A stretch of DNA of 64,000 nt from Hydractinia symbiolongicarpus. Lineage: Eukaryota; Cnidaria; Hydrozoa; Anthoathecata; Hydractiniidae. Both the position numbers and the translations under genes were made by a program. The notes under the pieces were generated by a model. That model was not told the DNA's origin and made no database searches. It saw only the letters and a program-made list of their open reading frames with translations. The stretch lies in assembly GCF_029227915.1 (NCBI RefSeq), contig NC_079876.1:21702001-21766000 (forward strand). Reading direction: 5' to 3'. This document shows, in pieces, positions 37,937-49,415 of the stretch; position 1 is the stretch's first letter; each line of letters opens with the position of its first letter.

Positions 37937-38140
37937 GAGTGGAAGGACTAGACCGATGGTAACCTGCGCTAACGCATGGAAGCACGTGTTTTACGTGTAA
38001 GATCTTTATTAGGCATCAAAAGGCCATATAACGGCCTTTAGAGGCCTGTGCACGCAGTTGACGACTTTGTAAGGCCAGGACTCGATGGAAAACGACTTGG
38101 GACGTCGTAGTCCATCGAGGGTGGAAGGACTAGACCCATC

Positions 38141-38165
38141 GTTCCACGTGCGCGGCACGTGGAAC
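38141..38165. repeat. Perfect 25-bp palindrome
   Basis: Same 11-3-11 palindrome, in the copy of the 28237 site at offset 9,904. Confidence 0.95.
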
Positions 38166-39232
38166 TACGTGATTCACATGTAAGATCTTTATTAGGCATC
38201 AAAAGGCCATATAACGGCCTTCAGAGGCCTGTGCAGGCAGTTGACGGCTTTGTAAGGCCATGGCTCGATGGAAAACAACTTTGGACGACGTAGACCATTG
38301 AGAGTGGACGGAATAGAGCGGTGGTAACCTGCGCAGGCACGTGGAGCCACTTGATTTACGTGTAAGACCCTTTTTAGGCGTCAAAAGGCCACATAACGGC
38401 CTTTAGAGGCCTGTTCACGTAGTTGACGGTGTTGTATGTCTATGTCGCAATGAAAAACGACTTTGGACGACGTAGACCATTGAGTGTGGAAGGAATGGAC
38501 CGACGATAACCTGCGCTAACGCATGGGAATACGTTTTTTACGTGCAAGGCCTTTATTGATCGGCAAACGCCCATATAACAGCATTTAGACACCTGTACAC
38601 GTAGTTGACGGTGTTGTAAGTCTATGGCCCTTTGAAAAACGACTTTGAACGACGTAGACTATTGATTATGGGAGGAATAGACCGATGGTAACCTGCCCTA
38701 ACGCATGGAACTACGTGATTCACATGTAAGACCTTTAGTAGGCCGCAAAAGGCCATATAACAGCCTTTAGAGGCGTGTACTCGTAATTGACGGTTTTGTA
38801 AGGCTATAGCGCAATGAAAAAGGACTTGGGACGTTCTAGTCCATGGAGTTTGGGAGGAATAGACCGATGGTAACCTGCGCTAACGCATGGAAGAACGTGT
38901 TTTACGTGCAAGGACTTTATTGGGTGGCAAACGGCCATAAAGCAGCATTTAGAGGTCTGTTGACGTAGTTGATAGTGATCTAACGGCATGGCTCGATGGA
39001 AAACGACTTTGGATGACGAGGACCATTCAGAGTGGAAGGACTAGACCGATGGTAACCTGCGCTAACGCATGGAAACACGTGTTTTACGTGTAACGACTTT
39101 ATTGGGCGGCAAAAGGCCATATAACAGTATATAGAGGACTGTACACGTAGTTGACGGTATTGTAAGGGCATGGCTCGATGGAAAATGACTTGGGACGTCG
39201 TAGTCCATCGGGGTGGAAGGACTAGACCCATC

Positions 39233-39257
39233 GTTCCACGTGCGCGGCACGTGGAAC
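39233..39257. repeat. Perfect 25-bp palindrome at the island-free site
   Basis: Same palindrome, inside the 36-bp interval (39232-39267) that the AT-rich island has replaced in the 29.3-kb paralogue. Confidence 0.95.
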
Positions 39258-42200
39258 TACGTGATTCACATGTAAGATCTTTATTAGGCATAAAAAGGCC
39301 ATAAAACGGCCTTTAGCGGCCCTATCACGCAGTTGACGACTTTGTAAGGGCATGGCTCGATGGAAAACGACTTGGGACGTCGTAGTCCGTTGTGTGTGGA
39401 GAGAATAGACCGATGGTAACCTGCACTAGCGCATAGAAGAATGTGATTTACGTGTAAGGCCTTTATTAGGCGTCACAAGGCCATATATCAGCATTTGGAG
39501 GCCTGTGCACGCCAGTTGACGGTATTGTAAGGCCATGGCTCGTTGAGAAGCGGTTAGGGACGTCGTTGTCCGTTGAGAGTGGAAGGAATAGACCAATGGT
39601 GAATTGCGCTAACGTATGGAACCACGTGTTTTACGTATAAGACCTTTATTGGGCGGCAAAAGGCCATATAACAGCATTTAGAGGCCTGTACACGTAGTTG
39701 ACAGAGTTGTAAGGCCATGGATTGATGGAGTACGACTTGGGATGTCGTTGTCCGTTGAGATTGGAAGGAATAGACCGATGGTAAACTGTGCAGGCGCCTG
39801 GAACCACTTGATTTACGTGTAAGACCATTTCTGGGCGTCAAAAGGCCATATAACAGCCTTTAGAGGCCTGTACACGTAGTTGACAGTGTTGTAGGGCCAT
39901 GGCTCGGTGAGAAACGACTTGGGACATCGTAGTCCATTGAGTGTGGAAGGAATAGACCGATGGTAAGCTGCGCTAACGCATGGAAGCACGTGTTTTACGT
40001 GTAAGACCTTTTTTAGGAGTCAAAAGGCCATAAAGCAGCATTTAGAGGTCTGTACACGTAGTTGACAGTTCTAAAGTCATGGATCGATGGAAAACAAATT
40101 GGGACGTCGTAGTACATTGAGAGTGGCAGGACTAGACCTATCGTAACGTGCGCGGGCACGTGGAACTGTGTGATTCACATATAAGACCTTTACTAGGCAT
40201 CAAAGGCCATATAACAGCCTTTAGAGGCCTGTGCACGCAGTTGACGGTTTTGTAAGGCTATAGCGCAATGACAAAGGACTTGGGAGGTCGTAGTTTATTG
40301 AGTGTTAAAGGAATAGACCGATGGTTGCCTGTGCAAACTCATGCAACCACGTGTTTAACGTATAAGGCCTTTATTGAGAGACAAAAGGTCATGTCAAAAG
40401 CATTTAGAGGCCTGTACACGTAGTTGACTGTGTTGTAAGTCTATGGCGCTTTGAAAAACGACTTTGGACGACGTAGACCATTGAGAGTGGAAGGACTACA
40501 CCGATGGTAACATGCGCTAACGCATGGAAGCACGTTTTTAACGTATAAGGCCTTTATTGGGCGGAAAAGTCCATATAACAGCATTTAGAGGCCTGTACAC
40601 GTAGTTGCCGGTGTTGTAAGTCTATGGCGCTTTGAAAAACGACTTTGGACGACGTAGACCATTGAGAGTGGAAGGACTACACCGATGGTAACATGCGCTA
40701 ACGCATGAAAGCACGTGTTTTACTATTATTAGGCGGCAAAACGCCTTTAGAGGCCGGTACAGGTAGTTGACGGTGTTGTAAGGGCATGGCTCGATGGAAA
40801 ACGATTTGGGACGACGTAGTCCATTGAGGGTGGAAGGACTAGACACATCGTTCAACGTGCGGGGCACGTGGAACTACGTGATTCACATGTAAAATCTTTA
40901 TTAGGCATCAAAAGGCCATATAACATCATTTAGAGACCTGTACACGTAGTTGACGGTGTTGTAAGGCCATGGCTCGATGGAAAAAGACATTGGACGACGT
41001 AGACCATCGAGAGTGGAAGGAATAGACCGATGGTAACCTGCGCTAACGCATGGAAGCACGGGTTTTACGTGTAAGGCCTTTATTGAGAGACAAAAGGTCA
41101 TGTCAAAAGCATTTAGAGGCCTGTACACAGTTGACGGTGTTGTAAGTCTATGTCGCAATGAAAAGCGACTTTGGACGACGTAGACCATTGAGTGTGGAAG
41201 GAATGGACCGACGGTAACCTGCGCTAACGCATGGGAGCACGTGTTTTACGTGCAAGGCCTTTATTGGTCGGCAAAAGCCCATATAACAGCATTTAGAGAC
41301 CTGTACACGTAGTTGACTGTGTTCTAAAGTCATGGCTTGATGGAAAACGACTTTGGACGACGTAGACCATTGAAAGTGGAAGGAATAGACCGATGGTAAC
41401 CTGCTCAGGCACGTGCAACAACTTGATTTACGTGTAAGACTTTCTTTAGGCGTGAAAAGGCCATATAACAGCCTTTAGAGGCCTGTACACGTTGTTGACG
41501 GTGTTGTAAGTCTATGGCGCAATGAAAAACGACTTTGGACGACGTAGACCATTGAGTGTGGAAGGAATGGACCGATGGTAACCTGCGCTAACGCATGGAA
41601 GCACGTGTTTTACGTGTATGGCCTTTACTGAGAGGCAAAAGGCCATATAACAGCATTTAGAGACCTGTACACGTAGTTGACGGTGTTGAAAGGCCATGGA
41701 TCGATGGAAAAAGACTTTGGACGACGTAGACCATTGAAAGTGGAAGGAATAGACCGATGGCAACCTGCTCAGGCACGTGCAACAACTTGATTTACGTGTT
41801 AGACTTTTTTTAGGCGTCAAAAGGCCATATAACAGCCTTTAGAGGCCTGTACACGTTGTTGACGGTGTTGTAAGTCTATGGCGCAATGAAAAACGACTTC
41901 GGACGACGTAGACAATTGAGGGTGGAAGGACTAGACCGATGGTAACCTGCGCTAACGCATCGGAGCACGTGTTTTACGTGCAAGGCCTTTATTGGTCGGC
42001 AAACGCCCATATAACAGCATTTAAAGGCCTGTACACAAAGTTGACTGTGTTCTAAAGTCATGGCTCGATGGAAAACGACTTTGGACGACGTAGACCATTG
42101 AGAGTGGAAGGAATAGACCGATGGTAACCTGCGCAGGCACTTGCACCTACTTGATTTGCGTGTAAGACCGTTTTAGGCGTCAAAAGGCCATATAACGGCC

Positions 42201-42365
42201 TTTAGAGGCCTGTAGACGTTGTTGACGGTGTTGTAAGTCTATGGCGCATTGAAAAACGATTTGGGACGTCGTATTCCATTGAGTGTGGAAGGAATAGACC
42301 AATGGTGAATTGCGCTAACGTAAGGAACCACGTGTTTTACGTATAAGACCTTTATTGGGCGGCAA

Positions 42366-42729
42366 AAGGCCATATAACAGCATTTAGAGGCCTGTACACG
42401 TAGTTGACGGAGTTGTAAGGCCATGGATCGATGGAGTACGACTTGGGATATCGTTGTCCGTTGAGATTAGAAGGAATAGACCGATGGTAAACTGTGCAGG
42501 CGCGTGGAACCACTCGATTTACGTGTAAGACCTTTTCTGGGCGTCAAAAGGCCATATAACAGCATTTAGAGGCCTGTACACGTAGTTGACGGAGTTGTAA
42601 GGCCATGGATCGATGGAGTACGACTTGGGATATCGTTGTCCGTTGAGATTAGAAGGAATAGACCGATGGTAAATTGTGCAGGCGCGTGGAACCACTCGAT
42701 TTACGTGTAAGACCTTTTTCAGGCGTCAA
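42366..42729 (+). repeat. Pair of nearly identical adjacent monomers
   Basis: Monomers 42366-42547 and 42548-42729 (exactly 182 bp apart) share GGATCGATGGAGTACGAC, TTGGGATATCG and CCACTCGATTTACG and differ at only a few positions, mostly near the right end. Neighbouring monomers elsewhere differ much more, so this is a recent single-monomer duplication. It was copied with the large duplication to 60237-60600. Confidence 0.85.
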
Positions 42730-44530
42730 AAGGCCATATAATGGCCTTTAGAGGCCTGTACACGTAGTTGCCGGTGTTGTAAGTCTATGGCGCTTTGAAA
42801 AACGACTTTGGACGACGTAGACCATTGAGAGTGGAAGGACTACACCGATGGTAACCTGCACTAACGCATGGAAGCACGTGTTTTACGTGCATGGCCTTTA
42901 TTGAGAGGCAAAAGGCCATATAACAGCATTTAGAGACCTGTACACGTAGTTGACGGTGTTCTAAAGTCATGACTCGATGGAAAACGACTTTGGAAGACGT
43001 TGACCATTGAGAGTGGAAGGACTACACCGATGGTAACCTGCGCAGGCACGTGCAACTACTTGATTTCCGAGTAAGACCTTTTTCAGGCGTCAAAAGCCAT
43101 ATAACGGCCTTTAGAGGCCTGTACACGTAGTTGCCGGTGTTGTAAGTCTATGGCGCTTTGAAAAACGACTTTGGACGACGTAGACCATTGAGAGTGGAAG
43201 GACTACACCGATGGTAACCTGCGCTAACGCATGGAAGCACGTGTTTTACGTGTATGGCCTTTACTTAGAGGCAAAAGGCCATATAACAGCATTTAAAGAC
43301 CTGTACACGTAGTTGACGGTGTTGAAAGGCCATGGCTCGATGGAAAACGACTTTCGACGACGTAGACCATTGAGAGTGGAAGGAATAGACCGATGGTAAC
43401 CTGCGCAGGCACGTGCACCTACTTGATTTACGTGAAAGACCTTTTTAGGCGTCAAAAGGCCATATAACGGCCTTTAGAGGCCTGTACACGTTGTTGACGG
43501 TGTTGTAAGTCTATGGCGCATTGAAAAACGATTTGGGACGTCGTATTCCATTGAGTGTGGAAGGAATAGACCGATGGTAACATGCGCTAACGCATGGAAG
43601 CACGTGTTTTACGTGTAAGGCCTTTATTGAGAGACAAAAGGCCATGTAAAAGCATTTAGAGGCCTGTACACATAGTTGACGGTGTTGTAAGTCTATGTCC
43701 CAATGAAAAACGACTTTGGACGACGTAGACCATTGAGAGTGGAAGGAATAGAACGATTGTAACCTGCGCTAGAAAATGGATACACGTGTTTTACGTGTAA
43801 GGCTTTTATTAGGCTGCAAAAGGCCATATAACAGCATTTAGAGGCCTGTACACATTGTTGACGGTGTTGTAAGTCTATGGCGCAATGAAAAACGACTTCG
43901 GACGACGTAGACAATTGAGGGTGGAAGGACTAGACCGATGGTAACCTGCGCTAACGCATGGGAGCACGTGTTTTACGTGCAAGGCCTTTATTGGTCGGCA
44001 AAAGCCCATATAACAGCATTTAGAGACCTGTACACGTAGTTGACTGTGTTCTAAAGTCATGACTCGATGGAAAACGACTTTGGAAGACGTAGACCATTGA
44101 GAGTGGAAGGACTACACCGATGGTAACCTGCGCTATCGCATGGAAGCACGTGTTTTACGTATAAGACCTTTATTGGGCGGCAAAAGGCCATATAACAGCA
44201 TTTAGAGGCCTGTACACGTAGTTGACGGAGTTGTAAGGCCATGGCTCGGTAAGAAACGCCTTGGGACATCGTAGTCCATTGAGTGTGGAAGGAATAGACC
44301 GATGGTAAGCTGCGCTAACGCATGGAAGCACGTGTTCTACGTGAAAGGCCTTTATTAGGCGGCAAAAGGCCATAAAACAGCCATTAGAGGTCTGTACACG
44401 TAGTTGACGGTGTTGTAAGGCCATGGCTCGATGGAAAACGACTTCGGACGTCGTAGACCATTGAGAGTGGAAGGACTAGACCCATGCTAACGTGCGGGCG
44501 CACGTGGAAGTACGTGATTCACGTGTAAGA

Positions 44531-44552
44531 CCTTTTTTAGGAGTCAAAAGGC
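44531..44552 (+). repeat. Truncated monomer fused at AAGGCCAT
   Basis: GAGTCAAAAGGCCATGGATCG lacks about 51 bp: the monomer-start AAGGCCAT(ATAAC) and the phase-51 AAGGCCAT(GG) have become one copy (44538-44545). Deletion between two 8-bp direct repeats explains it fully. The duplicate is at 62409-62416. Confidence 0.85.
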
Positions 44553-46245
44553 CATGGATCGATGGAGTACGACTTGGGATGTCGTTGTCCGTTGAGATTC
44601 GAAGGAATAGACCGATGGTAAATGGTGCAGGCGCGTGGAACCACTTGATTTACGTGTAAGACCTTTTCTGGGCGTCAAAAGGCCATATAACAGCCTTTAC
44701 AGGCCTGTAAACGCAGTTGACGGTGTTGTAGGTCTATGGCGCAATGAACAACGACTTAGGGCGTGGTAGACCATTGTGAGTGGAAGGTATAGATCGATGG
44801 TAACCTGTTCTAAGGCATGGAAGCACGTGTTTTACGTGTAAGGCCATTCTTGGGCGGCAAAAGACCATGTAACAGCATTTAGAGACCTGTACACGTAGTT
44901 GACGGTGTTGTAAGTCTATGTCGCAATGAAAAACGACTTTGGACGACGTAGACCATTGAGAGTGGAAGGAATAGAACGATTGTAACATGCGCCAACGCAT
45001 GGAAGCACGTGTTTTACGTGTAAGGCCTTTATTGAGAGACAAAAGGCCATGTAAAAGCATTTAGAGGCCTGTACACGTAGTTGACGGTGTTGTAAGTCTT
45101 TGTCCCAATGAAAAACGACTTTGGACGACGTAGACCATTGAGAGTGGAAGGAATAGAACGATTGTAACCTGCGCTAGAAAATGGATACACGTGTTTTACG
45201 TGTAAGGCTTTTATTAGGCTGCAAAAGGCCATATAACAGCATTTAGAGGCCTCTACACGTAGTTGACAGTGTTGTAATGTCATGGTTCGATGGAATACGA
45301 CTTGGGACGTCGTAGTCCATTGAGAGTGGAAGGAATAGACCTATGGTAACCTGCGCAGGCACGTCGAACAACGTGATTTACATGTAAGACCTTTTACAGC
45401 CGTCAAAAGGCCATATAACAGCCTTTAGAGGCCTGTACACATTGTTTACGGTGTTGTAAGTCTATGGCGCAATGAAAAACGACTTCGGACGACGTAGACA
45501 ATTGAGGGTGGAAGGACTAGACCGATGGTAACCTGCGCTAACGCATGGGAGCACGTGTTTTACGTGCAAGGCCTTTATTGGTCGGCAAACGCCCATATAA
45601 CAGCATTTAGAGACCTGTACACGTAGTTGACTGTGTTCTAAAGTCATGGCTCGATGGAAAACGACTTTGGACGACGTAGACCATTGAGAGTGGAAGGACT
45701 ACACCGATGGTAACCTGCGCAGGCACGTGCAACTACTTGATTTACGTGTAAGACCTTTTTCAGGCGTCAAAAGCCATATAACAGCCTTTAGAGGCCTGTA
45801 CACGTAGTTGCCGGTGTTGTAAGTCTATGGTGCAATGAAAAACGACTTCGGACGACGTAGACAATTGAGGGTGGAAGGACTAGACCGATGGTAACCTGCG
45901 CTAACGCATGGGAGCACGTGTTTTACGTGCAAGGCCTTTATTGGTCGGCAAAAGCCCATATAACAGCATTTAGAGACCTGTACACGTAGTTGACTGTGTT
46001 CTAAAGTCATGACTCGATGGAAAACGACTTTGGAAGACGTAGACCATTGAGAGTGGAAGGACTACACCGATGGTAACCTGCGCAGGCACGTCGAACAACG
46101 TGATTTACATGTAAGACCTTTTACAGCCGTCAAAAGGCCATATAACAGCCTTTAGAGGCCTGTACACGTAGTTGACAGTGTTTTAATGTCATGGCTCGAT
46201 GGAATACGACTTGGGACGTCGTAGTCCGTTGTGTGTGGAGAGAAT

Positions 46246-46285
46246 AGACCGATGGTAACCTGCACTACTTGATTTACGTGTAAGA
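46246..46285 (+). repeat. Shortened beta monomer
   Basis: GTAACCTGCACTACTTGATTT lacks the block with CACGTG that normally sits between CCTGC and CTACTTG in this beta variant (compare 45715-45740). This monomer has therefore lost its CACGTG hexamer. Confidence 0.7.
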
Positions 46286-49200
46286 CCTTTTTCAGGCGTC
46301 AAAAGCCATATAACGGCATTTAGAGGCCTCTACACGTAGTTGACAGTGTTGTAATGTCATGGCTCGATGGAATACGACTTGGGACTTCGTAGTCCATTGA
46401 GAGTGGAAGGAATAGACCGATGGTAACCTGCGCAGGCACGTCGAACAACGTGATTTACATGTAAGACCTTTTACAGCCGTCAAAAGGCCATATAACAGCC
46501 TTTAGAGGCCTGTACACATTGTTGACGGTGTGGTAAGTCTATGGCGCAATGAAAAACGACTTCGGACGACGTAGACAATTGAGGGTGGAAGGACTAGACC
46601 GATGGTAACCTGCGCTAACGCATGGGAGCACGTGTTTTACGTGCAAGGCCTTTATTGGTCGGCAAACGCCCATATAACAGCATTTAGAGACCTGTACACG
46701 TAGTTGACTGTGTTCTAAAGTCATGGCTCGATGGAAAACGACTTTGGACGACGTAGACCATTGAGAGTGGAAGGAATAGAACGATTGTAACCTGCGCTAG
46801 AAAATGGATACACGTGTTTTACGTTTAAGGCTTTTATTAGGCTACAAAAGGCCATATAACAGCATTTAGAGGCCTCTACACGTAGTTGACAGTGTTGTAA
46901 TGTCATGGCTCGATGGAATACGACTTGGGACGTCGTAGTCCATTGAGAGTGGAAGGAATAGACCGATGGTAACCTGCACAGGCACGTCGAACAACGTGAT
47001 TTACATGTAAGACCTTTTACAGCCGTCAAAAGGCCATATAACAGCCTTTAGAGGCATGTACACGTAGTTGACGGTGTTGTAAGGCCATGGCTCGATGGAA
47101 AACGACTTGGGACGTCGTAGACCATTGAGAGTGGAAGGACTAGACCCATTCTAACGTGCGGGCGCACGTGGAAGTACGTGATTCACGTGTAAGACATTTT
47201 TTAGGAGTCAAAAGGCCATAAAACAGCCGTTAGAGGCCTGTACAAGCAGTTGGCAGTATTGTATGGCTATGGCGCAATGGAAAACGACTTGGGACGTCGT
47301 AGTCCGTTGTGTGTGGAGAGAATAGACCGATGGTAACCTGCACTAGCGCATAGAAGAATGTGATTTAAGTGTAAGGCCTTTATTAGGCGGCACAAGGCCA
47401 TATATCAGCATTTAGAGGCCTGTACACGTAGTTGACGGAGTTGTAGGGCCATAGATCGATGGAGTACGACTTGGGATGTCGTTGTCCGTTGAGATTGGAA
47501 GGAATAGACCGATGGTAAACTGTGCAGGCGCGTGGAACCACTTGATTTACGTGTAAGACCTTTTCTGGGCGTCAAAAGGCCATATAACAGCCTTTAGATA
47601 CCTGTACACGCAGTTGACGGTGTTGTAGGTCTATGGCGCAATGAACAACGACTTAGGGCGTGGTAGACCATTGAGAGTGGAAGGTATAGATCGATGGTAA
47701 CCTGTTCTAAGGCATGGAAGCACGTGTTTTACGTGTAAGGCCTTTCTTGGGCGGCAAAAGGCCATGTAACAGCCGTTAGAGACCTGTACACGCAGTTGGC
47801 GGTATTTTAAGGCTATGGCACAATGGAAAACGACTTGGGACGTCGTAGTCCATTGCGTGTGGATGGAATAGACCGATGGTAACCTGCGCTAACTATGGAA
47901 GCACGTGTTTTACGTGTGAGGCCTTTATTGGGCGGCAAGAAGACTTATAACAGCATTTAGAGGCATGTACATGTAGTTGACGGTGTTGTAAATCTATGGC
48001 GCAATGAAAAACGACTTAGAATGTCGTAGTCCAATAAGTGTGGCAGGAATAGACCAATGCTGTATTGCGCTAACGTATGGAACCACGTGTTTTACGTATA
48101 AGACCTTTATTGGGCGGCAAAAGGCCATATAACAGCATTAACAGGCCTGCACACGTAGTTGAAAGTGTTGTAAGCCCATGGATCGATGAAGTACGACTTG
48201 CGACGTCGTTGTCCGTTGAGAGTGGAAGGAATAGACTGATGGTAAACTTTGCAGGCACGTGGAACCACGTGATTTACGTGTAAGACTTTCTTTAAGCGTC
48301 AAAAGGCCATATAACAGCCGTTAGAAGAAACTTGTACACGCAGTTGGCGGTATTGCAAGGCTATGGCGCAATGGAAAATGACTAGGGACGTCGTAGTCCA
48401 TTGCGTGTGGACGGAATAGACCGATGGTAACCGGCGCTAGCGCATGGAAGAACGTGTTTTACGTGTAAGGCCTTTATTGGGCGGCACAAGGCCATATAAC
48501 AGCATTTAGAGGCCTGTATACTTAGTTGACGGTGTTGTAAGGCCATGGCTCGATGGAAAACGACTTGGGACGTCGTAGTCCATTGAGAGTGGAAGGAATA
48601 GAACGATTGTAACCTGCGCTAGAAAATGGATACACGTGTTCTACGTGAAAGGCCTTTATTGGGCGACAGAAGGTCATATAACAGTTTTTAGATCCATATG
48701 CACGTAGTTGACGGTGTTGTAAAGCCATGGCTCGATGGAGTACTGCTTGGAACGTCGTAGTCCATTGAGAGTGGAAGGAATAGAACGATTGTAACTTGCT
48801 CTAGAAAATGGATACACGTGTTTTACGTGTAAGGCTTTTATTAGGCTGCAAAAGGCCATATAACAGCATTTAGAGGCCTATACACGTAGTTGACGGTGTT
48901 GTAAGGCCATGGCTCGATGGAAAAAGACTTTGGACGATGTAGACCATTGAGAGTGGAAGGAATAGACCGATGGTACCCTGCTCAGGCACGTGCAAGAACT
49001 TAATTTACGTGTAAGACCTTTTTAGGCGTCAAAAGGCCATATAACAGCCTTTAGAGGCCTGTACACGTTGTTGACGGTGTTGTAAGTGTTTGGCGCAATG
49101 AAAAACGACTTCGGACGACGTAGACCATTGAGGGTGGAAGGACTAGACCGATGGTAACCTGCGCTGACGCATGGAAGCACGTGTTTTACGTGTAAGGCCT

Positions 49201-49380
49201 TTATTGAGAGACAAAAGGCCATATAAAAGCATTTAGAGGCCTGTACACGTAGTTGACGGTGTTCTAAAGTCATGGCTCGATGGAAAAAGACTTTGGACGA
49301 CGTAGACCATTGAGAGTGGAAGGAATAGCCGATGGTAACCTGCGCAGGCACGTGCAACAACTTGATTGACGTGAAAGACC

Positions 49381-49415
49381 TTTTTAGACGTCAAAGAGCC
49401 CTATACACGTTGTTG
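49381..49415 (+). repeat. Truncated monomer near its start
   Basis: GACGTCAAAGAGCCCTATACACG lacks roughly 20-25 bp around the usual GGCCATATAACAGC, so the monomer-start hairpin is missing here. Confidence 0.7.

Noticed and set aside
41500-43700. A strict alpha-beta dimer array as in primate alpha satellite
   Set aside because: Alternation holds only for short runs (41.5-42.5 and 42.85-43.6 kb); two beta monomers adjoin at about 42.49 and 42.67 kb and several alpha-like monomers follow 43.6 kb.
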